Shown piece after piece: positions 21,842 through 33,058 of a DNA stretch of 64,000 bases. The stretch lies in NCBI GenBank assembly GCA_016802295.1, contig JAESIW010000162.1, positions 37,724 through 101,723 on the forward strand, written 5' to 3'. The stretch comes from Brachionus rotundiformis. Lineage: Eukaryota > Rotifera > Eurotatoria > Ploima > Brachionidae. Position 1 is the stretch's first letter, and each line of letters starts with the position of its first letter. Under the pieces are notes generated by a model. The model made no database searches and was not told where the DNA came from. It worked only from the letters and a program-made list of their open reading frames with translations. A program made the translations under genes and the position numbers.

Positions 21842-22924
21842 TTATTCTATTAAGTTGTATAAATCGATAGGCAAGTCAAGAAAAAAATTCATTGCTTCTT
21901 TATCTTTAGACCGACCTATATTATAATATGAACATAGAAGATTTGTTCTGAAATAAGGTCCATAATCTTGGCACAAAAATGGCGTAAAAAAGCATTTTTC
22001 CTTTTTATCAAAGGAATTCGCCACCAATATATTCACATTTCCTAGTTCGTCAAGCTCTAACTTCTCGAAATAGAAGACAAGTGAAGTTGATTCGGCTGAA
22101 TCTTCCTCATAGGTATCTTTATTATATTTTTTAGTTGGAAGTGAAGTGGCATTTAGGGTGGCGTCTGGTTTTAAACTCTTCAAAAATTGAATAAAATTAT
22201 TTTCATAAATTTTTCTAAATTGTCTGGCAAAGTCCTCCACTTCCGGATCCCGTTCATTCTCAGGTATTACAACATCTTTCAACACCTGACTAGTTTTTTC
22301 TCCATCATTTTCATTCAACGCCTCTTCATCAGCTTCAACATTCAGGTCTATTTCCAAATCTTGCATTTTTTCATCCAGCTGATCATGGTCAATTGATGCA
22401 TAAAAATTCTCATTTAACTTTATCAAGTTGGTGTTATTGTTACTATCCAAAGGTTCTTCAAAAAAATAAAATATTCCACTATGAATTTTAAGAGTGTTGT
22501 CCAGTTTTATGCCATCTGGTAATTGTTCAAAGTGACTGTCGTAGTCTAGCTCTATCGATTTGAAGCAGTTTCTATATTCTTTTAGACCAATGTTGTAAAT
22601 ATTTGAATAACTTTTAACAAAATCTAAACCAGGCTTGCACACAGTGATAGCTTTGGCAGCCTCTTTTGGTATGGTGTATGTGTCATTAGGTGCTTTTTTG
22701 AGTTTGATTAACTTTTTGTCAGATCTTTCCGAATAGACAAAATAGAACATTGCATCAGTGATGTGTTCATTTTTCTGCTTTATTCTGCTAAAACTGCTTA
22801 TTATCACTATGTCGCCAGTATCTAGATTTACCAATCTATCATTAATTGAACTTTTTAAATCGCTTAGAGATTTTGCTTGAAAATCTTCAACAAGGATAAC
22901 ATCAAATTTTAATTTAAGACTCAT
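21842..22924 (-). CDS. Uncharacterised intronless protein, 360 aa
   Basis: Single open frame with ATG at 22924. N-terminal half: alternating strand/helix pattern with segments such as FDVILVEDF and TGDIVIISSFSRIKQK. A central acidic region (DLEIDLNVEADEEALNENDG) is followed by a helical segment, EDFARQFRKIYENNFIQFLK, and a C-terminal half with YFEKLELDELGNVNILVAN and a Cys-containing FFTPFLCQDYGPYF motif. No signal peptide, membrane helix or zinc-binding pattern. I do not recognise the family. It lies divergent to CSTF1 (about 990 bp between starts) and its 3' end is close to the LINE's truncated 5' end. Confidence 0.62.
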   Translation of the reverse strand: MSLKLKFDVILVEDFQAKSLSDLKSSINDRLVNLDTGDIVIISSFSRIKQKNEHITDAMFYFVYSERSDKKLIKLKKAPNDTYTIPKEAAKAITVCKPGLDFVKSYSNIYNIGLKEYRNCFKSIELDYDSHFEQLPDGIKLDNTLKIHSGIFYFFEEPLDSNNNTNLIKLNENFYASIDHDQLDEKMQDLEIDLNVEADEEALNENDGEKTSQVLKDVVIPENERDPEVEDFARQFRKIYENNFIQFLKSLKPDATLNATSLPTKKYNKDTYEEDSAESTSLVFYFEKLELDELGNVNILVANSFDKKEKCFFTPFLCQDYGPYFRTNLLCSYYNIGRSKDKEAMNFFLDLPIDLYNLIE

Positions 22925-23913
22925 TTTTAATTTAAATTTGAATATTTAAGTTAATTTCTATACAAAAATGTGCCTTGGTTTAGCTTACTCATTTGAAAAA
23001 AATGATTTTTAAATTGCAAAAATTTCTTTAATTTTTATCAGAACATAGTAAATTAAAACAATTTATTTTATTATTGATTAATAAAAAATTAATTCAATTT
23101 AAAAATATAAAAAAAATTTTCTTTATCAAAAATATCAACTTTAATTCAATAAAAAAATCATCAATGATTGATTTCTATATTACACCTGAACTAAAATGTA
23201 ATCCATGAAAGAATTACATTCTTAGCGTTGGTGGATTTTTCTATTTTTTTTCTTTTTTTCCACTAACCAATTTTTGATTAAGGTTATATTTTCAAAAAGT
23301 AAAATATTGATTATTTTAAGATCTCAATTGATACAATTTAAACATTAGGTGATCAGTCTTGCTCACTAAATTGCATCATAAAAATCATTTCCTTTTATGA
23401 TTTTATGATAACACACAAAAAATAAAAAATTATATTTTGACAGAAGGAGTGAGATAAATTTGGTTTCTATCAACATTCCAAAAATATGATACCACTAAGA
23501 TTGGTATGAAGAATTCATCTCCTATTTTTTTCATCATCAAAATCAAATAGTCTGATGATCTGATTATCTTTTTAAAAAGCAATGTTCAAAAATCATAATT
23601 GAACATTTTTTTAAATCTATTTCTAATTATTTCTATAAAAATATATTAAAAGATTTATAAATTTAAATTTTTAGAAGATTGTATGGCAAAAACTTTTTGT
23701 CACAAATAAAAATATCAGTTTTGATTAAAAATAAATCTTTAAATTTTGGGTTGTATCTTTTAAAAATAAAAAAAAAATTTACTTTTGATTTTAGAGCAAA
23801 TTTTTTCTTAAAATAGATATAAAAACCAACAACTTATATTGTTAAGTTTGTTCTCTAAGTAAAAATATAATAAAAAAAAAACAAATTTAAATTTTAAAAA
23901 AATTAATTAAAAA
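22925..23913. other. Divergent intergenic region upstream of CSTF1
   Basis: AT-rich. Contains a small hairpin at about 23199-23221 (AATGTAAT...ATTACATT) followed by CTTAGCGTT. It resembles the CTTAGCGTC ends seen at 2.1 and 13.8 kb. No gene. Confidence 0.45.
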
Positions 23914-25384
23914 ATGTCAGACCGTAACCACGATTCACTTAATAACTCATTTAATTCCAATGAGAAGCATACTAAAAATGATGTAAGATTCCGTGAAAGC
24001 CTTTACCGTCTGATAGTAAGCCAGCTTTTTTACGACGGCTACCAACATGTAGCAGTTGGTCTTTCGGCAGCCATACAAGTAAATTGCCAATTAATTTAAT
24101 AGATGTTAAATAAAATACAAAAAAAGGCTAATCCACCTTGCCCACCCTCTAATCGACTTTTAAACTTGGTCAAAAATTCCCTCCAAAATGAAAACCTAAA
24201 TCTATCTGATTCAAAGGAAGATTTTGAATTTAAAAAAATAGCCAATGGAGACTACGAACTTTCTGGTAAAAAACTACCATACACTAATTGATATTTTTTG
24301 TCTAATTGTATCAATAGGACTTGATTTTGATTACGAATCTGATAAAATTCCGACCTCAGCCGATGCATCTCTGTACGAGACCTGCTATGTGACATCTCAT
24401 AAGGCACCATGTCGTGCCGCAGCATTTGACCCACAAGGAACTGTGATCGCAACTGGATCGGTTGATGCCTCGATAAAAATATTAGACATAGAAAGAATGC
24501 TTGCCAAAAGTTCCTTAACCCACGACCAAATAATGAGCTCAGATCAGACTGGACAGCTTTCTGCCGAAAACCATCCAGTTATTAGAACCTTGTATGACCA
24601 TGCTGATGAAATAACTTGTCTAGCTTTTCATCCATTTGAACCAATACTGGTATCAGGCAGTAGAGACTACACAGTGAAATTTTTCGAGTACGCAAAACCC
24701 TCAACCAAAAAAGCCTTCAAAACCATACAAGAATCAGAACAAGTCAGATGCATTAGCTTTCATCCCAACGGAGACTGGCTTTTGGTCTCAACCCAGCAGC
24801 CAACTTTGAGGTTGTACAAAGTGGAGACCAGCCAGTGCTTTGTATCTAGCAATCCAAACGATCAGCACAAACTTCCTGTAACAAGTGTCGAGTGGTCACC
24901 GAATGCTAGAGTTTTTGCTACTGCAAGCAAAGATGGAAGCATTAAATTGTGGGACAGTGTCAGCAACAGGTGTATAAATACATTTGCTGACGCGCATGGT
25001 CACCAGGAAGTCTGTTCTGTTCAGTTTTCAAAAAATTCTAAATATTTGTTAAGTAGTGGAAAAGATTCGGTGGTAAGGCTTTGGGAGCTATCAACAGCCA
25101 GGTGTCTAATAGCCTACACTGGAGCTGGCTCTGCTGGAAAGCAGGAAAAAAGAACACAGGCAATTTTTAACCATACGGAAGATTACATATTCTATCCAGA
25201 TGAGAAAACCACCACTTTGTGTTGTTGGGACTCGAGAAATGCCGAAAGACAAAAATTGCTCGCTTTGGGTCACAATGGAGTTGTCAAATGCATTGTACAT
25301 TCTACAAACATGCCTCAGTTTATTACGTGCAGTGATGACTTTAGGGCGAGATTTTGGTCAAAGCGAACACTATTAGGCGAATAG
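23914..25384 (+). CDS. CSTF1: Cleavage stimulation factor subunit 1 (CstF-50)
   Basis: Three exons, 23914-24078, 24127-24265 and 24318-25384, 457 codons (456 aa). The N-terminal dimerisation region includes ESLYRLIVSQLFYDGYQHVA. It is followed by CYVTSHKAPCRAAAFDPQGT, ATGSVDASIKILDIERMLAK and NHPVIRTLYDHADEITCLAF. The WD40 repeats continue through SGSRDYTVKFFEY, ATASKDGSIKLWDSVSNRC, LSSGKDSVVRLWE and the terminal MPQFITCSDDFRARFW. Order and spacing match vertebrate CstF-50 throughout. The protein acts in nuclear mRNA 3'-end processing as part of the CstF complex with CSTF2 and CSTF3. The start is the ATG preceding a short hydrophilic, poorly conserved leader (MSDRNHDSLNNS). Confidence 0.95.
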
Positions 25385-26215
25385 GAAGTAAAGTTTGCCA
25401 ATTGAACTATTTAAATTTTTTTCCAATTTAAATAAAATTTTTATATTATATCAAAAAATAAATAAAATGTAGAATTTTTTTTGGATTTTAATTGACTTGG
25501 TAAAAATTGAATCTTTGGAAATAGTTTTAAAAATCCCAATCCATTTGACAAGAATTTTATTTCATGAATACACTTTTACATTAAACTGTCTATAAAAGCT
25601 GTTTGCTTTTCAATAATAATTATATTTTTTTCAAAATTTTAATGAAAAAAAATAATAAGCTACTCCAAGACAATAAGTTTTTTTAAACCACAAATTTGGC
25701 CTTCAAATTATTTTTCGTTTATTCCAAATCTGCCTAAATGGGCCAATTTATTCTTAAATAATTAATTTGACCAATAGCCATCAAAGGATTTAGCATATTT
25801 AGTCCAAAGTTTTTGATCTAATGAGGCGTAGCTCATTAAGCGAATGGAATGGCATGAAAAACTCTGGCAATTGACAAAAATAAGTCACCATTTTAGAACT
25901 AAACAAAAATTAACTATTAAACTCAGTTATTAATCTATTGATTTTCAAATAAAATTTTTGTATATTTTACCATATTTATTTGAAGTCTGATTTTACTAAT
26001 TAGTTGGATTTTGAATTTAATAATGAATATTAGATTTTTAATCAAAATATGAGAGAAATAAAAATACAGAAAAACTTTATAATTACGCCTTATACGAAAA
26101 AGCTGAAATAAAAATTAATATATTAACAATTTAATTCTGCAAATTTTAAAATTTTCAACTATTTTTTAATTAATCATTAAATTATAAAAAACTAAGTTTA
26201 AATTTATGAAAAAAT
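25385..26215. other. Intergenic between CSTF1 and mevalonate kinase
   Basis: AT-rich, about 830 bp. AATAAA-type polyadenylation signals occur just after CSTF1 (about 25428 and 25458). A small patch at about 25820-25860 (GAGGCGTAGCTCATTAAGCG) is less AT-rich but folds into no tRNA I can draw. Confidence 0.5.
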
Positions 26216-27289
26216 ATGTTTAAATCTATAAAAATATCATCGCCAGGTAAAATTATTCTATGTGGTGAACACTCGGTGGTTTACGGTAAAAAAGCTTTAG
26301 CTTGTTCAATCGATTTGCGGACAACTTTGACTGCTAGCCACACAAACAACGACCATTTTGAGTTTATTTTAGAGGACCTAGGCAAAAAAGTAGAGCTAAA
26401 AAGAGAAGATTTTTTTTCAATTAGATCAATTGAAGTTTCCAGCCTACCTGAACTAATAATAAAGTACTTAGAGGAAAATGAAAGCGACAAAATAGTTAGT
26501 TCTTTGAAATTTTTTATCATATTAAATCCTGAATTAGAATGGTCAAAACTGTCAGGTCTCCAAGTTAAAGTTAGTTCGGAAATACCAATAGCATCAGGGC
26601 TTGGCTCAAGCGCCTCTTACTCCACTTGCTTGTCTAGTCTTTTCTTTGTTCTTGCTACAAATCGGGCTTTTTCCCAATCTGACTTGGAATCCTTAAATCG
26701 CAACGCCTTCTATATAGAAAAGTTATTTCATGGTAACCCATCTGGATTAGATAATTCAGTATCTACCTATGGAAATTTTGTTGTCTTCGAAAAAGGTCTA
26801 ATTAGCGAGAAATTCAATTCAGATCAGATGCTAAATGTTTTGGTAATTAATTCTCAAGTACCAAAGCAAACTTTGGAACAAGTCAGAAAAGTAAGAAGTC
26901 TATATGAAAAGCACACTACAGTGATAGACTCGTTAATGAATACAATTGATTTATTAGTTGAAAAATTTATTAGAAATTTAAAAGAAATGAGTGGTTCAGA
27001 TTTAGATGGAATAAAAGACTTGATCACTTTGAACCAAGGCTTATTGTTCGGTTTGCACATTTCCAACCATCCACTTAATTACATAGTAAATATTTGTGAA
27101 AAATTTGGATTCCGGGCAAAGCTAACTGGAGCTGGCGGTGGTGGCTGTTGTATTACAATATTTGACCAAAAAGATACAGATAGGCTAGACGAGCTCAAAG
27201 ATTGTTTGATTGAGAATGGGTTTTTGCCATTTCAAACCAGGCTCGGGTCTAAAGGAGTCCGAATCGATGAGTTAATTGAAAAAAATTAA
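26216..27289 (+). CDS. MVK: Mevalonate kinase
   Basis: Intronless, 357 aa. GHMP-kinase family: motif 1 SSPGKIILCGEHSVVYGKKA with the catalytic Lys, motif 2 SGLGSSASYSTC (ATP-binding glycine/serine loop), HGNPSGLDNSVSTYG containing the catalytic-base Asp, and motif 3 KLTGAGGGGCCITIF. It phosphorylates mevalonate to 5-phosphomevalonate in the cytosolic/peroxisomal isoprenoid pathway. It is somewhat shorter than the roughly 396-residue human enzyme, mainly through shorter loops. The ATG is preceded by AAAAAT and lies directly before the first strand. The absence of introns contrasts with most neighbours. The GPR89 start codon lies only 102 bp downstream of the stop on the same strand, and an AATAAA lies at about 27336 in between. 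Confidence 0.95.
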   Translation: MFKSIKISSPGKIILCGEHSVVYGKKALACSIDLRTTLTASHTNNDHFEFILEDLGKKVELKREDFFSIRSIEVSSLPELIIKYLEENESDKIVSSLKFFIILNPELEWSKLSGLQVKVSSEIPIASGLGSSASYSTCLSSLFFVLATNRAFSQSDLESLNRNAFYIEKLFHGNPSGLDNSVSTYGNFVVFEKGLISEKFNSDQMLNVLVINSQVPKQTLEQVRKVRSLYEKHTTVIDSLMNTIDLLVEKFIRNLKEMSGSDLDGIKDLITLNQGLLFGLHISNHPLNYIVNICEKFGFRAKLTGAGGGGCCITIFDQKDTDRLDELKDCLIENGFLPFQTRLGSKGVRIDELIEKN

Positions 27290-27391
27290 TTTTTAAACTT
27301 AATCAAATTTTATAAATTTTTAGATTTTTTTTAAATAAAAAGATATTCACTAAAAAATAATAATTGCATGAATTTCTTAAAAAATTGAACC

Positions 27392-29193
27392 ATGTCATTT
27401 TTTAGCGATTCATGTATAGTTTTCTTGTCGCAGGTATACTTTTTTTTTGTTTATTTATATTAATTCAAAATAAAAATTAAAATAAATAAATTTTTTTTAA
27501 TTAAAGTTTATATTTTTTATCGGTGGATGGATATTTTTTATGAGAGAATTGTTCAAAAACTACGAAGTCCAATACAAAACAGTCATATTCTCGTTTTCCA
27601 TCACATTTTCACTGTCATGTATCATGTTCGAGTTGATAATTTTCGAAATTCTTGGATTTTTAGACCCAAGGTAAATAAAGAAAAAATAAAAAAAAATAAC
27701 AAATTTTTAAAATTAAGTTCTTAGCTCCCGTTTGTTCCATTGGAAGCTTGGTCTTTACTCAATTTTGTTTCTTCTAGTCTTTTACCTTCCGTTTCAGATA
27801 TCATACCTGATGGTGCGAAACATTCAGCTAAGTAGATTTTTTGGCAAATTTAAGCATTCAATCTCTAATTTCTTCCCAAGTCCGCTCCAAACGAGTGGCT
27901 TTGGTGGTCAGCTGTGTGCTATGGTGCGCTATTGTGATCCTGTTTTGGAAAATAGGTGACCCATTTCCAATATTGAGCCCAAAACACGGTATCTTGTCAA
28001 TAGAACAATGTGTCAGCAGAGTCGGGGTAATCGGGGTTACTGTGATGGCTTTTCTGTCCGGTTTTGGAGCTGTGAACTGTCCTTACACTTACATGTCATA
28101 CTTTGTCAAGTAACCAAGCTTGGTACCAATAAAAAAATGTTATCTTTATTTAATTATTTTTAGAAATGTTTCTGATAAAAGTGTCAAGAGTATTGAGAGG
28201 AAACTTTTACATACCTATGACTTGATATTGTTTAAGAAAAAAAAGTTTAATTAAATTAATTATCTCAATTAATTTATAAAAAAATGTTATCAAAGGATTG
28301 CTTTAAATGAGAGAAATTCAATGTATAATACATCTGAGCAGTCTGGCTTTTGGTCATGTTTTAGAACAGTAATCAAGCCATCTTCCCAAAGTAATATTTA
28401 AATTTTTTGTTTAAAAATATAAGCTATTTTTATATTTAGATTCGGAGATAAAGCGAGAGATAGGCGGCCTGGAAGAAATGGCAAGACAGCTTTTTTTAGA
28501 ACTAGTCGATCTGAATCGGACCTTGGATCGAATAAGATTTTCCAAAACTCTACAAGGAAAATACTTTAACTTTGTCGGATATTTTTTTTCGATATACTGT
28601 ATTTGGAAAATTTTTATATCGTCCATAAATATAATTTTTGACAGGGTTGGAAAAGTCGATCCAGTGACCCGATCCATTGAAATTGTTGTTGGTTATTTTG
28701 GACTTAAATTCGATGTTCAATTTTGGTCGCAAAATATTTCTTTTTTAGTGGTTGGAATAATTGTGGTCACTTCTATTAGAGGTTTTCTAATAACTCTTAC
28801 CAAAGTAGGAAAAAAATCATTTAGAATATAAATTTTAAAACTAAAAAATTAAAATTAAGTTTTTCTACGCAATTTCTAGCAGTAATTCTTCAAATATAAT
28901 TGTGCTTTGTCTGGCACAAATAATGGGCATGTACTTTGTGTCATCGGTTTTGCTCATGAGGATGAATGTACCAGCACAATACCGGTAAAAATGAATTATT
29001 TAAATTACTAGGCTGTTGATTAATTTGTATTAAATAAAGAGTAATAATCACTCAAGTTTTGGGAGATTTGCAATTCAATTTTTACCACAGATGGTTCGAT
29101 GTTATATTCTTAGTCAGCGCTTTGTCCAGTATTGTATTTCTTTATCTGGCTCATCAGCAAAAACAAATTGCCGAAAAACATAGTATTTATTAA
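27392..29193 (+). CDS. GPR89: Golgi pH regulator (GPR89/GPHR)
   Basis: Nine exons: 27392-27433, 27507-27670, 27725-27831, 27881-28109, 28164-28244, 28296-28390, 28440-28804, 28860-28984, 29040-29193; 454 codons (453 aa, human about 455). The N-terminus MSFFSDSCIVFLSQ joins FIFFIGGWIFFMRELF in phase. Diagnostic blocks: KIGDPFPILSPKHGILSIEQ, LSGFGAVNCPYTYMSYF, GKYFNFVGYFFSIYCIWKIF, NIIFDRVGKVDPVTRSIEI, VTSIRGFLITLTKFFYAIS and AQIMGMYFVSSVLLMRM. About nine membrane helices. GPHR is an anion channel of Golgi membranes needed for acidification. Exon 5 ends with a weak donor (GTTTAA) but phase and alignment support it. Very close tandem placement after MVK. Confidence 0.95.
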
Positions 29194-29527
29194 AAAGTTT
29201 TCTTATTAAAGTAAATAAATTATAAAAAAATTTACAATTTATTATTCGGCTTAGAAATTAAATTTTTAATTAACTTAAAAGCACTCAATTTACAAGTTTA
29301 CAATTTTTAATATTATTTTTTTTATAAAAAGATTTGACGCTAACTGAACATAATTAATTTGATTAAGTTGAGGTTTTATTTAATTTATGGGCAAATGGAT
29401 GACTCTTTTTGACAGCTTGACTGGTCAAATGATGGTCAAAAAAGATGCTGATGGCATCATTTTTTTAAAATATTTTTTTCAAAATCAAATACTAAACGAT
29501 GAACAATTAATTAGCCCTATTAGGGTT

Positions 29528-29612
29528 TGAATAAATGACTTTTTAAGATTCCTAGGGAATCTTTAACTAATTATCTATTTTTTAATTGATTGGCTTATCA
29601 CTGGTTACAGTC
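29528..29612 (+). repeat. Third copy of the GAATAAATGACT repeat
   Basis: Starts GAATAAATGACTTTTTAAGA and ends TTATCACTGGTTACAGTCCT. It closely matches 16256-16341 over its full length and also the right arm at 17546-17610 in reverse. It sits just before a decayed LINE, as do the copies in the ANK-EF intron. Confidence 0.7.
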
Positions 29613-29889
29613 CTAATGAAATATGAACAAATTCATTTTAATATTTAGTTTTATTTTTGGTGATATTTTGTATCAATAAATACTTAGTTACAATACCAAA
29701 CTTATTCAATCAAAGTATCTGTAGATGAAAGAGAACAAAATGTGCGTTTTTCAGGAGCAAATTTTGTTCCGTTAACATATAATGTATACATATATAAATT
29801 TATGTATTCTAGATTGAAGAATAAATGAAATTTAAATCTTTTTTGACATCATATGTAAAGAAATTTATCTATTAAAAATTTATTTAGTT

Positions 29890-30780
29890 AACAGTGAAGT
29901 TCCACAAAGATAAAATCAAAAATTGAAAATTATAACTCGATTCAAAATAACCTACAATCCGATGTAGATAGAGTGTGTAAATGGTCAAAAGAATGGTCAA
30001 CCCAGCTTTATGAAGATAAATGTAAGATTGTTCATATTGGCAACAAAAATCCAGAGTTTGATTATAAGATTGGTTTAAAAACCATAGTTCAAGAGTGGAA
30101 AGTGATATGAGTATTTATATACAGAGTGATTTAAAATGGGATACACAAGTCAAAAATGCTACAACTAAAGCAAATAGAATGTTGGGTTAAATTAAGAAAA
30201 CATTTAAGTATCCCTGTAGCGAGACTGTCAAATTATTGTATTGTTCAATGATTAGACCGCACCTGGAATATGCTATTAGTGCATGGTGTCCTTATTTAGA
30301 AAAAGATATAAATGAATTTGAGAGAGTTCAAAGAAGAACAACTAAGTTGATTCCAAAAGTAGGTGGCTTAGATTATCAACAAAGCTTATTGAGGCTAGAT
30401 TAAATTAATTCGAGTAAAAGGAGATTAAGAGGTGATCTAATTCAGATGTACAAATTTGTAAACAATTATGAAGAAATTCATAGACTAATCAATTTTAGTC
30501 TATGAATTGAGAAATAATTGTTATTGACTAACTCATGAAAGAATAAAAATTGCCTTTCGAGACATAACTTTTTTACAAATAGAAATGTGAATGGATGGAA
30601 TAAACTCCCGGAAGATGCAGTAAAAGCAAGGAGTCTGAAAAGTTTTAAAGCTAAACTTGATAGTTGTATGGCAAAACAAATAGAAGCGACTGCTACAGCT
30701 CTCTAGGACTATGCTTAGATAACCTCTAAGCTACGGTTTAAACTACTCCAACTAGTACTAGTACTACTATTAAAGAATGC
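29890..30780 (+). mobile_element. Decayed CR1/jockey-like LINE 3' region
   Basis: The plus strand encodes the C-terminal part of a LINE RT with several stops: DLQSDVDRVCKWSKEW, then YIQSDLKWDTQVKNATTKAN, YCSMIRPHLEYAISAWCPYL, RRLRGDLIQMYKFVN and FFTNRNVNGWNKLPEDAVKA. Ends in a short ACT-type simple repeat (CTAGTACTAGTACTACTATT) at about 30750-30770. Distinct in sequence from the intact copy at 20.2 kb. Non-functional. Confidence 0.8.
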
Positions 30781-31792
30781 TTTGACTGACAGTTTTATTA
30801 ATTTTAATACTTTGAATCGAAAATTACTTGCCTCATTACATATTATTTAAAAAAATTCTCAAAATAGAAAAAAATTTTTATTGATAATCTAATTAACTTA
30901 ATAATCTATTTATAAGTAAAAATTTTTTATGCAATTTTTTTTAAAGAAAAATTCAGCATATGTTTTTATTTTTTAAATTAGTCTTGATTTAAATGATGGC
31001 TCAATCAAATGATGGTTAAAAGTTATTTATGTCTAACAATTATGAGTTTTTTTAAAATTTTTACAATTTAACATTTAAAAATAGGTATTTTTTAACTTTA
31101 AGAAACAGAATTATATCTTATCTATTAGAATATCTTGCAGTCTATCTTTTAGTTCACTTAGTTTCATATTCTTTTTTCTTTTTATTTATTTTAAGAAAAC
31201 TCAAATTTCTTTTGATGTAATTTTATTTAAGGACATAAAACCAGTCGTGACAAAAAAGTAAAAAATTATCGTGTCACAGTCTTTTTTAAAAAATTTATCT
31301 AATTATTTAGACACATGTTCCCGCACAAGTCTAAATATTACAAAAATACAACTATCTATGTTTTTTTATTTTTGTGGTATTATTGTTTAAATTGCCATAA
31401 AAGGATAAAATAAAAAAAATGATATAGTATTCTTAAAAATTTGTAAGACAACATGCTTGTGTTTTATTGGCAATCTTTTCCTAAATGGTAGATTGTTAAA
31501 TAGTTTCTGGAAGCCAAAAAGGCCAACAAGGCACAAATTTGGCTATACTTATTTTGATTTAAATTGAAAATTTTTGCGTGCAAATTACTTGCATTCATTA
31601 AATAAAAATTCAAATTTTATTATAAAATAGAGAATTATTTTTTCTATTTTAAAATCAACCACTTGCTCTAATTTAATTGGATGCTAAATTGCCAATTAAT
31701 ACATGTAAATTACTGATTAGAAAATACTTTTTAACTTTTTACCATAATAGCCCAAATTTTAAAAATTTTAATTTGTTTTTGTTAGACACAAA
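30781..31792. other. Intergenic upstream of DNAJB11
   Basis: AT-rich, no recognisable gene or repeat. Confidence 0.55.
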
Positions 31793-33058
31793 ATGAGGCT
31801 CAGGATCTCATTTAGCTTATCCGCTTTGATAGGGCTCACTGTTATGTTGTGTTTATTTAGCTTTGTTTTAGCCGGGTAAAGATAATTTTTAATTTTTTTA
31901 TCTCTTTTATTTTGATTAATAAAATACTTTGTTTAAATAAAGGCGAGATTTTTATAAAATACTTGGAGTTTCTCGGAGTGCCAATTTGAACCAGATTAAA
32001 AAAGCATACAGAAAATTGGCCAAAGAACTGCACCCGGACCAGAATAAAGACGATCCCAAAGCACAAGAAAAATTCCAAGATCTGGCAGCGGCCTACGAAG
32101 TTCTGAGCGATCAAGAGAAGAGGAAAATTTATGACCGTCATGGGGAAGAGGGAGTTCAGAAAAATGCCAACATGGGCGATAGCCAGGACCCTTTTGAGAG
32201 CTTTTTCGGAGACTTTTTTTCATTTGGCGGCTCCAGGGAGGAGAGAAATCAACGTCCTAGGGGCGGTGATGTTGTAATGGACCTTTGGGTTACTTTGGAA
32301 GAGATATTCAGTGGTAACTTCATTGAAGTAGTTCGCTACAAACCGGTGGCCAGACCTGATAAAGGAACCAGGAAGTGCAATTGTAGGATGGAAATGAGAA
32401 CATATCAAATGGGACCTGGCAGATTTCAGATGTCTCAGGAACAAGTATGCGACGAATGTCCAAATATTAAGTAAATTATTTTTAGATAAAAAAATGAGTT
32501 ATTAAAATAGGTAAATTATTTTCCAAGGTTTGTAAATGAAGAGAAATTGCTGGAAATAGAAATAGAGCCCGGTATGAGAGATGGCCACGAGTATCCATTT
32601 ATAGCAGAAGGCGAGCCTCACATAGATGGTGATCCTGGTGACCTTAGATTTATCATCAGAATCGAAAAACATAAACGCTTTGAAAGACGAAACAATGATT
32701 TGTATACCAATGTGACAATTAGTCTTCAAGAAGCCCTAATTGGCTTTGAAGTTGAATTGGAACACTTGGATAAGCATAAGGTTAAAATTGTCAGGGAAAG
32801 AATAACATGGCCGGGCGCAACTATCAAGAAAAAGGGAGAAGGTCTGCCCAAATACGAAAATAACAATATCAAAGGCGATTTGTATATCACTTTTGATATT
32901 GATTTTCCCAAAATGGAACTAACCTCAGAACAAAAAGAGAGTAAGTTGAATAAAAAATTTTATCTGTCTGAAAATTTTATTATTAATATTTTTTGTTTTA
33001 AGTGGTCAAACAAATATTTGGTCAAGAATCTAAATTTAAAAATTACAATGGACTTTAA
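31793..33058 (+). CDS. DNAJB11: ER-resident Hsp40 co-chaperone DNAJB11 (ERdj3)
   Basis: Four exons, 31793-31875, 31943-32470, 32528-32940 and 33003-33058, 360 codons (359 aa, human 358). A hydrophobic signal peptide (ALIGLTVMLCLFSFVLAG) leads directly into the J domain GRDFYKILGVSRSANLNQIK with the HPD motif (ELHPDQNKDD). A short G/F region (DPFESFFGDFFSFGG) follows. The Cys motif CNCRMEMRTYQMGPGRFQM...CDEC is characteristic of ERdj3, and the C-terminal beta domains include EPGMRDGHEYPFIAEGEPH and NNNIKGDLYITFDIDFP. The last short exon ends KFKNYNGL. It delivers unfolded clients to BiP in the ER lumen. As in other ERdj3 proteins, no KDEL signal is present. Confidence 0.96.

Noticed and set aside
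25815..25865. Possible tRNA-like patch (GAGGCGTAGCTCATTAAGCG)
   Set aside because: I could not draw acceptor, D, anticodon and T stems with the expected lengths and invariant bases.
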